DNA of 64,000 nt from Sitta carolinensis (lineage: Eukaryota; Chordata; Aves; Passeriformes; Sittidae), in NCBI GenBank assembly GCA_032173965.1, contig CM063284.1, forward strand, positions 111,760,410 to 111,824,409, given 5' to 3'. The position numbers and the translations under genes are program-made. Positions 1-13,300 of the stretch are shown here, piece by piece (the stretch's first letter is position 1; every line of letters begins with the position of its first letter). The notes under the pieces are model-generated. The model made no database searches and had not been told where the DNA came from. It was given only the letters and a program-made list of their open reading frames with translations.

Positions 1-2924
1 CAAAGAAAGAGCCTGAGTGATCAGGGGTTCTGATTAGGTCCCCTGTTTTCCAGATTTACCTATGGTAGCATGTAAGACCCACCTTTCTGGAGATGACTGC
101 AGTTCTGAGATGATCCTCTTTCCCTGACCTCCCTCTTAGCCACTGCAGCAGGTCCCTGGTGAGGCAGTGGCTGAGGTGTGTGTGCTCAGAGCCAGCTGCA
201 GACACACAGCTCTGCCCCCTTTCCCTCCCTGGGGGAGGCAGAGCTGCTCCGATGGAGGAAAAGTGGCAGCTCAAATGTGAGGCACCAAAGGCTGGGGGAT
301 GTCAAGGCCCCTCCTAAACCACCTGCTGGTAAACAACCCTTCCTCACATCAGAAATAAAATAAGATGAATGGCTTTCCTGTCTTTTGAGTTCAAGCATGT
401 TGTTTTGAACAATATAATGTAAGAAAACTACCAGTGCTAGGATTTTTTAGATCATATATCTGCCTCAACAGAAATATTATTTACAGGTGTCTGTGCAACC
501 CAAGACACCATGGAAGAACTTCAGCATTGTGGCTGAAGACAGACTTGTGGCCCACTATAAAAGAACAGAAAACTGAAATATATTCTCTTCTTCCCTCATG
601 CCAGCCATTGTTAGAGCAGTGTGACAGTAACAGTCAGGAGAGGCACTCTTGAATCACTTAATGCTGGTATATGACTACACTGTATGGTATTTCTTTTGTT
701 GAGCATGCTGTATTTGAATGCCATATTTTCCTCTTGAAATGCTTTTATGATTTTTTTTCTCTTTTTATTTTGGTTATTTTCCTCAGGGCTTTTATACCCA
801 CTCCCCAAAAAAGGAGGAAATAAAGAAAAGTCCAAACCCCAGCAAGCTGCAAACACTAAATGTAAAATTTTGTTATTAGGATCACAAGCACAGCTCTTTC
901 TTTGGCTTATCTGTGTATTCATTACACATATGTGGTGTCCTAAATTTTGCTTTCCCTCACACAAACCCATTTGCTGAAAGAAACAAGACATTCAATGTGT
1001 TGTGTTCAAGCAAGAGCTGTTTAATTTTGGGTTTGCCGTTTTGCTGATTTAGTGCCCTTAGGAAGTATGATACATATCCATTCATGCATCATCTGTAAAA
1101 ACTTGTGGATGTACATCCTAGCCTTTCATTAACGTTAATGGTGCCCAACCCCTGAATGTACACTATGTCTTAACACTCCACAAGTTAACTGAGTTCATGC
1201 CATAAACATCTTGCTCCGATTTTTGCAGCTGACTTTTTTGGTGGGAAGAAGTAGGGCTTGGAGTTAAGATCTGCAATATGGCTGTGCACCTGAGAAATTA
1301 TATCCTGCTCTTATGCTGAAGAGTCTTCAGTGGATGCAGGCATCTGAAAAAGAATGCAATATTGTTTGCTTCCATTCCAGCTATCTCCTAGCATTCATGT
1401 TAATTAAGCTGGTAGCAGTTGTATTAGGTGTCTAATTTTATGTACAATGTTATAATAATGAGATGGATGTTTAGCATCTTCTGCAGAGTGATGCTTGTAC
1501 AAGGACAGGGTTACATTTCCAACTGAAATAGTATATTTAAATAATATGTGGAGAATGCACTGTGAAATAGTTGGAGCTGATGAAACCTTGAGAAGTTTTG
1601 AGTCATGTGAATAAATGAAGATATCTTGGGCTCATATTTTTTTCCTTAAAAGAAACCCCAACTACCAAACTGTTATCAAGCTTATAGAATCTCCCCTGGG
1701 ATTCAGCCAAAAATCAAATATAGAGGCAGTTCAGTGCAGATGTAACCAGCTGCAGTATCCCCTAATATAGTGGGGAAGAATCTGATGTGAACGTGCCACT
1801 GAAAGCTTTTTTGGCACAGTGCTTGTTTGTGTAATTCAGAACTTCTGCACAGGGTTTCTTTAATAAAGTACTGACTCTACAGGGGCAAGATAACTTCCTC
1901 AGCTTGGTTAACACTGGCCTGATGAAAAATTGAAGTACATTTTTCCTAATCCTCCTTCATCTCTGCAGAAATCACTTTTTGATTGAGGTCAAACTTCAGC
2001 TTTGGCAAGCCATGCAGGCTCTCGTTAGGCTCTGATTGCATGCATACAATTGTCCAAAATGCACAGTAGGCAAAGGGTCAAGGATACAAAGGCTGCTCTT
2101 TTTTTTTCTTCGTTTCCCCAATGCACCAGGCATTGTGGAAAATATTTATCAGCCTTTGGTCTGTGTCCCTGAAGCTTCACTCTTGATGCGCCTTTTCAAC
2201 GTTCCCCAAGGAATCCTGTTAAATTTGGATCCACTCACCCATGAAGTGGTTTGTGACTGCTATTACTTCTAAAACGAAATGGGGGCAAGACGACTGTGGC
2301 TCAGAAAATTTAAATCTCTTCATAGTCCGGTATGTTTTTGTTATGGGGCAACCACAGCACATGTGAATATCTGAAATGTATTTAATTGCTGCAAACAGAG
2401 ACTCTCTTTAGACACAGGCTCTTGTTACTGAGAAGTGGTGTTGACAGTCCCAGAGGGTATTTTGAGACTGAAGCCTTTGCAGATGAGGGTAAGGAAAAAA
2501 ATTAAGACTCTCTGTTAGTATGTGGATCTGTGGCATCCACTTTGTTACACGCACATCAATGGTTGTGACTCACTAAATATGTGACGAAGCCAGATGAGGC
2601 TGCAAAAGCCAGCAAGGTGTGTTTGGCTTGGCTTGGCCTGGTCCCATAAGCTACTGGGATGAGGAGGAGCTTCCATATGGCAAGAAGCCAAGGAGATATT
2701 CCTCTGTCTGAGAAATCTACATCTACAGATGCATGCTATAAAAATTGTTCACATCAAATACATTAAATACTATCCTCCTCTAACTCAGACTGAGAAAAGA
2801 GCTGCATTTTGACTTATTCAAATAAGTGTAATTGTTTCCAGATAATTTTTATCTGTTAAATGAGATCTGTTCATTTTCTAAATGGTCATTTATCTCTTTT
2901 TTACTATATTAGGTTCTTTGTGGT
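1..2924. other. Unique AT-rich DNA, no gene seen
   Basis: No coding region is supported. The longest ORF is about 126 codons (611-991, minus), has no recognisable domain and is low in complexity where it reads through A/T-rich DNA. I see no LINE, LTR or SINE consensus here, no tRNA-like fold and no CpG cluster. The first 350 bases are a little richer in G and C than the rest, with short CT-rich stretches. The content fits intron or intergenic DNA. Confidence 0.6.
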
Positions 2925-2985
2925 TATTTTTTTTGTTTGTTTGTTTTTGGGTTTTTTTGTTTTGGTTTTTTTTTTTTTTTTTTTT
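2925..2985. repeat. T-rich low-complexity tract
   Basis: A GTTT-like stretch passes into mixed G/T runs and then 20 consecutive T (2966-2985). It could be the A-tail of a minus-strand retrocopy. However, no AATAAA is visible at the expected spacing on the minus strand and the DNA beyond it matches no family I recognise. I therefore call it simple sequence only. Confidence 0.8.
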
Positions 2986-5900
2986 GAGGCAAGGAAATCA
3001 TGTACTGAAGAGCAGTGCTCTTAAAAACTGATAAGCTCAATACAGGGCATGACTGGTAGGGAGAAAAGCTCTGACAGGTGTCAGTGAAAAAAAAATAGTT
3101 ACAGGAATACTGCTTCTTTTTGGACATTGTATCAAAAACAGAGGCAAACTTTTTATTAGCAAAAATATGAGCATTTCACACTGAAGAGAAATACTTTCAA
3201 AGCACTTTTCTGGGTGTCTGTGTTCTCCTTATAGGAGAAACACAAAAAAATTGTGTTTTAAGAAGATGGTTCCAAAGGGAAAACTACACCACAGTTTTTC
3301 CATAAAGGAAATAAATATCCCTGTTGGCTATTCTGCCTCTGCTGCCATTTTTCTTTGTCTTTCTCCTTTCTTTTCCTTCTTTAATTAAAAAAAAAAATAA
3401 ATTAAATAATGGAATTTATTAGGGTTTTGTTTTATCTTAAGAACTCCAGATATTGGCAACAAATTAATTATATTTTCCTCATTTTGAAGGACATTTCAAA
3501 TACTATGTTTCAGTTGAATTCCTGTCCCACCCTTGTCCTAGTGTGTGGCATGGATGGGCTGAAACTCTTGAGAGTAATGCAGCTTCTCTGTTCCTTTATG
3601 CAAGTTGAAGACTCCAGCAGCAACTCAATGATAGTGTAATCCAAGTGGTGCTGTACTGGTAGCCAGTACATTCTATAATTCCAATGCCAGAAGACATTCT
3701 GTAATTTCAAGTGAAAATACAACCCTGCAGATTTTCTTCACCATTTTTTCCCACAAAATGATTTTGAGGGAAATTATAGTAGTAAAAAAATACACAGTGT
3801 CAGTGAGCTAGTCCTGACATAGCACATGGAATGCCAGTTATTATATGTATATGGTATAAAGTAAGCTTGGTAGCATGAGACCAATGGGAGGACAGTTCTG
3901 CAGTTTGCAATTATTCACTCAGTGTTGCTTTAATATGCAGGCCTGCATTGAATAAATAAATAGGTTCTTTTTTCTTTCATTAATTTAAGCTAATTTTAAA
4001 AATAAGATGACATGAAGCCCAAATTTTACTCCCAGAAAGAAAATATATGCTGGTTCAACACAGTTCTTTGTTAAAGCATCACTTTGATTTGCAACTAGGA
4101 ATCCTCAAGTGCCTTTAACCTTGACAGCTATTGACAGGAGTGGAGAGCAGTCAAGGTGTCAGCTTCCTTTAGACTGACAGGAAGGCTTTGAATGGAGCTA
4201 TAAAGCATAAGCTGCCATAAAGCTGAAGCCAAAGCCTTTCGCTGGCCCTTTTAAAATCTCATAACCTTGGTGGATCTGGCTCTTGAGCCTGGGAGGGTTT
4301 GTAACACACACTAACTAGAGGGTTACACAGTACAGGGCAATGTATCCAAATATGTGAGACCACAGCAGCATTCCCTGAGCCTGGGAATGGTCCCAGTTTA
4401 TGTGTCAGCTGGCCTCTCATTTGACACACCAGGTCAGGGACCCAAAGTGCACAGCTCAAGTTTTAGAGCCTGTGTTAAGTGCCAAGGCTCTGCAGCTGGG
4501 TGCTTTAGCAACATATATCCATGTTGGACTGACAAAAGCATAGGATTTGTAATATATATGCTTATGTGTGGTTACCTGAGAGCCTTGAAGACGTCCACAC
4601 TCAGAAAACAAGGCTGTAAATATCTATGTAGAGCATTTTAAAATATAAAAATATTTTAATATTTTCAAATAATTTTTTTAAAACCAGAAAATCTTTTTTT
4701 TTTTTTTTTTTCATGATTCAGATTCAGAAAATTATATGCTCACGCTTAGTGCTAAATATAGTGCGACATGATGGAGAAAGTGAATGGGCTTGAATATGAC
4801 ATTTGGTGGTCATTAAAGAATTTCTTTTAATCAGAGCCTTCAACTGAATGAGATTATCAAGATGCATTATGTTAGACATTTTTCTCTTGAACAATCTGCA
4901 AGGGTTTTCATGCTGTGATATAACTGGATGGTGGCTGTGTTTTCCTATGACTATGTCGGAAAAAAAATGTGTCTAAAAAGAATCACAAGTATCTGACACA
5001 AACAGCTAAATCCATGCTCGTGTATGCTTGATTCTTCCCTCCCTTTCTAAATATCATGAGCAGGAGCCTTTTATACTAAAACTGATAAACTATGTGCCAT
5101 GTTTCTATTTGGTAAACTGGAAAATAAAATAAGTGCCATTGTGTGTGTTTAACTGGTATAGGCAATACGGGTTTTTTGCACAGAATATTTGTTTTTCAAA
5201 TTATTTTCTTAATCTAGATATATGCAAATTCAAATTGCAAGTATGTTAGCTGTGATTCATTTTCACAGGCCTGTGCTTTGAAATAAATCTGAATATTTGG
5301 TCCTAGAAGTAATTTGTTTATATCCACTGGATGTTATATATGATTTATGAGATTAGTTCTACTCAAATGGGATTTTGCAACTTCTTTTGGAAGAGTAAAA
5401 AATCCATTTCAGAGAAATCTTAGTAATTCAAACCAAACATCCATTGCTTAGTATACATTACTTTTATACCCTCTTGGGTCACCTGAAGCAATCCTGGATT
5501 AAAGAAGGCAAATTCCTAAAAACACAAGCTATCAGATGGCTTGTCTTGGGGAAACATTTGTGGAATTGTCTGAATTGTATCAATGTCACATTTTGGTTTT
5601 GTGAAGACATTACCTAAAATAGGAGGCTGAGAAATATTTTCCACCTGTATTTTCTGGAATATAGGCCCAGAAAGAGGAAAGCAGCCTCACCTTTCTGCGT
5701 ATGACCAGATTGTTGTACTTCTGATGCTGTATTCATTTGGCTATCTGCTATGGATCTAATTTATCTGGAACAACAAGGTGGAACCAGAATAAATATGTTC
5801 CTGAGCATTTTGCTGTTCAGCTGATTCTGAGAGTGGGCTCTCATGTTCCATTTCTGAATGCTGTGGTGACAAATTTGATAAAGTAGCTTTCCGCCTGGAT

Positions 5901-8800
5901 ATTTCTCCTTGGTTGATCTTCCTTTCTTTGTGATCCTTGAATACAGACTTATTTTAGACCTGAATTTCAGTGCTAGAGGACTTCTCATTAATATAAGGAT
6001 TAAGACATTCAACTGAAATCAGACTCATGGCACTATTCATAGTAAATTCAGCTCCCTTGGAGTTAATAAAAGATGTTTTCTTTCTGTGTTGGAAATCTTT
6101 CTCTCTGTGTACATCTCTTAATTTCTGTGTTATATAGGAGTGTGGCTTTGTTGAAATACTGCCACAATTCTGTTGCTCTGGATTGTTCCATGTCCAACTA
6201 GATACAACTTTCCTTTGTTTCAAGCATAACACTTAATGCAGTCTGTACCTACATCATAATGCAGGTCCTGAACAACTGATCTATTCTCATATGGATAACA
6301 CCTTTAAAAGCTGATAAAAACAAGTTGAGAGAGCAGAGGAAATAGAAGAAAATTGAACTTTTACTTTATATAGTCGTTTAACTTGGAAAAGTGTTGAATA
6401 ACTGACTTAAGGAACAATGGCATAGTCAAATGCAACAAGTCAGTTTCATTGAATTGAGATAATTTCTACCGTACATTTGTTTAAAGTCAACAAAGCAAAT
6501 AAAATCTGTTTCATGCGTAATTAGAGAATCATCAGTAGTTTTGGTGCTACAAATAGTTTGAGTTCTTACAAAATATAAATAGCCTTCCTTAAAATATTGG
6601 TATTTTCCAACAATCATCATAGGCAATGCAGTCTTCTAAGTTTGGTGAGCTGAATCTGCTGAAGTCACTTCCACAAGATCCAAGGACATAGGTGCTGAGC
6701 TAATGATTGCATTTTTCCAGGTGGGAATTATAAGGAATTTGTTTCTTTGCCTCAAAATTAAATTATTCTCTATGCCAACCAGCAGCATGACTGTTTCTCC
6801 TCCAGAGAAGAGCAGACTATATGCTTTTCCCCCTCTGCCCCCAGTTTTTCTTTCTATTTGATTGAGGGGTATCTGTCTCCCAGAAGAGTCATTCTTCACA
6901 GCACAAATTGTTGCTTTTTGGGTGAAATATAAAGGCTTTTTTCTTAGATGACACATATTTTTAGTGTGCATTTTGCATGCTTGCCTATGTGCATGCATAC
7001 CTGTCAGTCTGTACAGACATACATGGACACACACATATCTACTCTGCAACCTGAGTATCCTGGTTTGAGATTCAGTCCCATTTACTGTTTGGGGATTTTT
7101 TTCTTGTTCTTCTATCTCGGCAGAGACACAGCATTTAGCTCTGCAGTGACTAAAGCAGAGTTCAGACTGGAAGAAAGAAGACTTTCTGTCAGAATATACA
7201 GGAAATGTGTTACCTATAGTCGTCTAGAAATCAGGTAGCTACCATACCTATGCACAGACTAACCCTCATCTCTGAGGGGATCCTCTGGCCCTTTCTGTGG
7301 CAGTGCTAAAAATAGTTCCTCAGGATTTTTTCAAACTATGTGTTGGAGAAACCTCAGGCTTGATTTAAAGTGTGAGTTTGAAAATTCTGAGCAGTGAGCA
7401 TAGTGTGACAGAAAAATTATGCCCCAAATATAAAGGTATCCAGACTTCTTCAACAGGCAGCAGACCACCTATGTGGCAGACTTGAGATTCCTCCAGAGCC
7501 ACTAGCTGAATTTTCTGTATATGTGCCAAGGGGAAAACACTGAAAGGGCATTTTCTCTAACTGCACATTAGGATCTTCTGGTCACTGCCCAAGGTGGAGG
7601 AATGCTGCCTAGCAAACAACATTAATTGCATATGCTGGTGATGCTCAGGAAAATGCTATTTAGTAACAGTTTGCCACTAGGAATGCTATTCTGAATGGTT
7701 ACAAATTCATGCATGATTAACACTTCATGATATTCTTCCAGCACTTGTAATGTACTTCAACCAGATCTCTAGAATGGCAAGTGATGTTTTTTTTTTCCAT
7801 TTCTCTGTTTGTGTTTTTCTATTTGTGATCCAACTGCATTAGAGGCATATAAGGCAAATGCAAAAGACATCTAAAAAGGCAAATCAAAACAGTAGGCTGT
7901 CACCTCCAAGAACGTGGAATACCTGTGGAATTTGAAACACATTTTGAACTTTAGCATTAACAGAAATGAAAGAATAAATTTTTACACGTTAAATATTCCC
8001 CCAGACTCTAAAATATATTTTACAATCCATGCCAACTTACCTCTAGGCAAAGGATTCCACAGGCCTTTGGAATTTGTCTAATTTTGATAAAAACCTGTGT
8101 GTACTCCTTTCACTGTTCAGTGTGTGGAAATTACAATAATATTTTGACCATCACAGTATAAAGTATGTTAGGATGAAACATCTGTAATAATTTGTAATGA
8201 TACTAATCTATAAAAGAAAGACAATTTAATGTATACACCTGAATTACAGACTATATGCAAAAGCCAATAAACGGCTTATATTATTAAAAAAAAAAAGCAT
8301 ACAATATGCTAGATTTAATTTTATTTAATATCTACAAATCACATACCTTCAGATTATTGTAGTTATAAACATGTGAATTGATCCAATTAAAATAGGAACT
8401 AACTTGGAAAAGTCTTTTCCTTGAACCAAAATTAATATTCGATAGGTTAAGAAATGCTTTGAACCACACAATCTCTTTCCTTAAGTCTTTGACTTGACTT
8501 TCCTGACCCCAGGCATTCACTCTTCCACTGCCTTTCAGAATTGCACTGACTTTGCCCTCCTTTGTATGATATCTAATGCATTTTCCTCAGTTTCCTAAAT
8601 GCTGAAATCTTCTGTGTTTTTTTCCCAGATGACTGGAAAATTTCTACAGTTCTCCTCTCTTTCCCACTTCAGTGACTCCCTTGCCTCTGGAGGACCTCAT
8701 AGCTGATGGATCCATTAGGATAACTACTAAAAGCTTGCCCCTCCCTCACCCCCATCTACAGCTCTTTCTGTTCTCTGATCAACCATGCACTACAATGCCC
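2986..8800. other. Unique AT-rich DNA with scattered short A/T runs
   Basis: No gene or interspersed repeat is recognised. Simple-sequence points are an A-run at 3387-3397, 18 T at 4694-4711, 10 T near 7787-7796 and 11 A at 8286-8296. The longest ORF (6636-7049, minus, 137 codons) has no family resemblance and no flanking splice-site support that I can defend. I treat the whole stretch as intronic or intergenic. Confidence 0.6.
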
Positions 8801-9810
8801 TGCTCTGTTGGTTTTGGCTGGTATGGGGATATGTTTTGGATTTGTGCTGAACACAGAATTGATATAGAGATTTTTTTTGTTATTGCTGAGCAGGACTTGC
8901 AGAGTCAAGGCCTTTTCTGCTTTTTGCACTGCCATGCTGGTGGGGAGCCTGGGTTGCAGGGGAGGCTGAGAGGAGACACAGCTGGGACAGGTGATACCAA
9001 CTGACCAAAGGGATGTTCCAGACCGTGTGATGCCATGCCCAGGGTATAAAGCTGTGGGGAAGAAGGAGGAGGAAGAGATGCTTGAGTCTCCAGAGCAGAG
9101 ATTCCCCTGCTGCCTGGAGTGAAGACCATGGTGAAGAAGACTCCCCCTTTGCAGCCCATGGAGGTCCACAATGGAACAAATATCCACCTACAGCTCATAG
9201 AGGAACCCATGCTGGAGGAGGATGCCCAAAGGAGGCTGTGATTTTGTGGAAGGCCCATGGAAGAGCAAGTTCCTGGCAGAACCTGTGGCCCTGTGAAGAG
9301 CCCACACTGGAGGAGCTTTGCTGGCAGGACTTGTGACTCCATGGGCAACACATACTGAAGTAGTCTGTTCCTGAAGGACTGCACCCTATGGAAGTGACCT
9401 ATGCTGGAACATGGGAAGAGTTCAAGAAGTCCTTCTGCTGAGGAGGAAGAATAAACAGAGGCAATATGTGATGAATTGACTGCAGCCCCCTTTCCCATCC
9501 CCTTTCTCTGCTGCAGGCAGGAGGTAGAGAAAAATTGGAAGCAAAATTAAGCCTGGGGATAAAGGTGGAGTGGTTGGAAGGTGTTTTTAAAATTTGATAT
9601 TATTTCTCATTATCCTACTCTGATTTGATTGTAACAAATGCAAAGAATTTCCCCAAGTTGAGTCTGTTTTGCCCATGATGTTAATTTGTGTGTGATCTCC
9701 CTATCTTTGTCTCAACCCACAAGCCTTTCATGGTATTTTCTCTTCCCTGTCCAGCTGAGGAGGTGAGTGATAGAGCAGCTTTGGTGGGCAGCCAGGGCCA
9801 AACCACCACA
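8801..9810 (+). mobile_element. Diverged avian ERVL-type LTR (solo)
   Basis: The stretch reads like a known bird ERV LTR in the forward direction. The upstream part has GTTTTGGATTTGTGCTGAAC and then GACACAGCTGGGACAG. The core CTGACCAAAGGGAT lies at 9001-9014, TATAAA at 9045-9050 and a possible poly(A) signal AATAAA near 9450. The 3' part has TCTCAACCCACAAG and ends in a pyridine-poor tail AAACCACCACA at 9810, the normal CA terminus. The core 14-mer is also present at 30440-30453 in the second LTR. Length is about 1 kb, longer than the roughly 550 bp of the other copy, so it is another subfamily or carries inserted DNA. The 5' edge is uncertain: TG at 8801 or 8806. I see no matching target duplication and no gag or pol DNA beside it, so it is a solo or truncated copy. 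The longest ORF of the window (8905-9498, minus) lies antisense in it and is not a gene. Confidence 0.8.
9045..9050 (+). promoter_or_regulatory. TATA box of the LTR
   Basis: TATAAA sits about 30 bases downstream of the conserved CTGACCAAAGGGAT core, in the place where related bird LTRs carry their U3 promoter. It marks the likely original viral transcription start about 25-30 bases further on. Whether it still fires is unknown. Confidence 0.55.
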
Positions 9811-10125
9811 GTTACTTTTAGTGGTGCATGAGGAATCTGAGACAAGGATAGTAATCAGGAGAGGTAGCGGGTAAGAGTCAAATCAGTTCAAGAATATCAT
9901 AGTAACACTTAGGAGCTAAGAGGTCTGGTATCTACAAAGTTAAATCTTTGTCATGTGGGAGATACAACACTAAGCTGTGCAATTATTTATTTTATTGGTG
10001 GAGATACATAAGGTTCACAGCCAGCCATGGCACAAGAAGATTGGAAAGATACCTGTAACATAAACAAAGCGCTTCTCCAATGCAACACTCTTCATAGGAT
10101 TCTAGGGTTTCTGTCTCTTATCAGC

Positions 10126-10149
10126 ATATATATATATATATATATATAT
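10126..10149. repeat. (AT)12 microsatellite
   Basis: Twelve uninterrupted AT units are read directly. A dinucleotide tract of this length is usually variable in length between individuals. Confidence 0.95.
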
Positions 10150-10306
10150 TTACTATTATCTAGTCAAAGAATTTTAAAATGTACTGTACAGGATTTTATA
10201 TGAGTTTCTTTAATTTTTTAGTTAATCTGTTATTGATGGAGTTAAATCAGGACAGAGTGAAGATGAAACCATCATCCTATGTATGATATACAGAGTCTCT
10301 CTGTCT

Positions 10307-10324
10307 GTGCATATATATATGCAC
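10307..10324. repeat. AT-core perfect palindrome
   Basis: GTGC, five AT units and GCAC form an 18-bp perfect palindrome directly after a short TCTCTGTCTG stretch. It is most simply a short AT microsatellite with matching ends. Confidence 0.85.
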
Positions 10325-13300
10325 CACAGTGCTGCTGTGGTTCTCAAAAATGAAGTTTTACTGGTAAGCCCTGAGTAATGTATCCATGTATCCTAAGGAC
10401 CACAGCTAAGGTTCTCACCCAAAAGCTCCTACCTCAGTGAAGGAAGTGATATAAAGCTGACTCTGTTTACTGTGGTGACTATTTTCTAGGCCAGTTCCCC
10501 AATTTAAGTTAGAAGACCACGAGTAAACAGTGGCACAGTGTATTTGGCAGAGACCTGGTGTTAGGGTGAAGTAGGAATACCTGCCTGGTCCCCCATCAAA
10601 TCTCCCTCCAGCCATCTTCCATATCCACAGCCTTGAGTTCTGGGTTCCTCCAGCAAATGGGCTTTGGGGCATTTGCATGGTTGCACATCCAGGGGTACAT
10701 CCACATACACTGGGTTGTGTTTGCCTCTGGTTAGAGTCGCAGCCTTGGCTGCATAGAAAATAACAGGATGTACACAGTTGCAAATACATTACTAAGCTCT
10801 ATTTATGTGTCTTCTGATTAGAAAGGCAACAACTCATAATCTTTAATTAATGTTTTCTCATATGACCCCTGTTAGATAGGGAAGTATGAACTAAGAAGAG
10901 AGAGATGCGTTAACAATAGCCATCTAGAAAATAGCTATCAAGTCTAAACCATCCCTCTGACTTCACTCTTTAGGCAGGACAGAGAAATATATATATGGAA
11001 TCTATATGGAGTAGCTCTGAAGACAAATGGAATAAATGAAGATAAGGTGAATCACCATTTGGTTAAATCTATAGGAAGCCTGGTTGTCTATTGTGGCATC
11101 TACTTTTTATATGGCTGCAACAAGAGGAATTCCTTTACAAATGGTTTAATAAGATACCCCGTGAAGCATGTGAAATTAGGATAGGCTTCCCAATGCAAAG
11201 ACTAGTCTTAACTCTTTTTCTTATCTATATTCACATGGACCTGCTTGGGCCACTTTAAGGGCTACCCTGTGCTAGTGGTGCAGAACAAAGCAGCTGCACA
11301 AGAGCACTCTCTGATATCAATATCTACCTCAGATTTTGAGTGTAGAAATTATGTATACACACAAACACTGATGTACATATACTTTGGAAGCAGAAAAGGG
11401 AAAGGATTTTAACTCTTTGCAGTTTCCAAGAAGTGATGAATTGACAGAAAAGATACTAAGAGAGTAGAGAAGACTGAAAAAATCCTAACTCTCTATTAAA
11501 TGTGATTGGTGGATGTTTCATTTATCAGTAACTCATTCTGAATTGTTAATCTATTCAGGCCTTGCTCTGGTGCCCTGCTCCCTGTAACTGCAGCATGCAG
11601 GACTAATATCCTCACTAACTCTTATGCATTTGGCAATATGCTCTTGCCCAATTTTTACTGCCCCCCTAAGGAAATAAGAGCACTGTGTATTCTAGGAAAA
11701 AAACACACTTTTAAAATATTCATATTTCCATGGTTGTGTGTGTGCCTGTTGTGTAAGTTTTCCTTGGTGGCAGTGAACAAAGTGCTCTTCTGTGGAGCAG
11801 GCTCTCCTGTCTCCTCTAGCAGACTCAGTGTCTGTACAGGGAATTCCTGTTCCTGGCCCAAACCCACAGGCCCTCGGCACTGGAGGACAAGGTCGGCCAT
11901 CTCACACTCTCTCTTTCTCCTGGCCTGATAGTTGATCTCCGTGCTGGAGAAATGGGCTCTGAAGGAGAAAAAGAGGGGGGCTCAGGTGAGGGAAAGAGAG
12001 AGCACGTGTATGTACTTTTGACTTGTCTTGGGAACTTTGGCAGACATTTCTTCCCTAAAGAAAGTTTGTTCAGCTTTTGCAGAAGTCCTTATGGTCTCTG
12101 ATTTACTTAGCTCTTCATTAGATGAATTCGCGGTACCTGTCTGTATTATTTTACCAGCACTGTGACAGGCATCATCCAAGCCTCATTTTATACCTCCCAT
12201 CTTCCATTCTGCCCATGAGGGGCTTTTTTTCCCTTGTTGTAGTAGTGACTGGGCAACAGCATCCACTGCTAGGCAAAAATCTGCCTACAGAGAGCTTCCT
12301 CTGTTTAGACTTCAGTCAGAGAACCGATGAAGCATGCTTTGTGGCTACTTATGGTCAGGGCGGTATGCATAGTTTTTTATAAGTTGCACACTGTCAAGAC
12401 AGGTAATTGTGTAACCTTAGCTGCACTCCTTTTTTTCCCCCTTCCCCTAAGGCTGGAGTGGCACCTTGCATTCCAGCTGGTGCCGGGAGCAGGGCTAGCT
12501 GTGCTGTTCTACAATCAGCTGCAGCCTGGCTCGTGTTCTGTCCTTCACTTCAGGAGGATGGTATCAACCCTTTAAGGTTCTCCTCTGGTGCATGTTTCTG
12601 GCTGACTGCTCTCCCTTTCATGCATGGTACAGGAAACTACAGGGCACAGCGTATGAGGCACCTTTTTTATCCTCTGCAGCTATGCTTTCCACTGAGAGAA
12701 AGAGTAATTATCCTATTTCTGTTTCAGTGTCAGGTACCACATGGTTTATGCATTTGTCTCTTCGAAAACATGTTTTGCTTTGATGTTTGCTTTTCTAATG
12801 GGGCTAGTTTGCATAATACCTTCTGCTGCAAAAGAATGCTGAATCTACAGATGAGCTATCACTTCTCAAAATACTGATTGCTATCAGCTGGCTTGCCGAA
12901 GGCCTTGGCTGTGGCTCTGCATGCGTGTGTCTGTGCGTGTGTGCACGGCCGGGGGAGGGAGGGAGAAGGTTAATTTCCTTTCTTTGACCAGTTTTGACAT
13001 AATGCCTGAAATGAAAGAGATGGTTCCATCAGAACATTAACATTTACCTGCTTTCCCAGAGCAGCATAGCAAGTTCTCTACCTGTAAGGGTAGGGTTATA
13101 CGTGGGTAGGGAGGGAGATTACAGGGAAAAGGGAAATGCTGTATTTCTGATACTGGTTTCTACAGTATTTCTGTCGCAGTCTTTTTAGCTGAATTTTACC
13201 CCTGTGGATTTTCCCCAGTGTTGACCTTTAGCAGTGAGGATGTCTGAAGCCACATATATAGAACATATAGATGCAAAAGTCAGGTCAGGGGACATGAAGC

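Noticed and set aside
2966..3130. Processed pseudogene on the minus strand suggested by the T-run
   Set aside because: No AATAAA at the right spacing and no recognisable coding match upstream of the supposed tail.
12407..12877. 156-codon plus-strand ORF
   Set aside because: It overlaps frame-shifted ORFs of similar size and resembles no family; no splice or promoter support.
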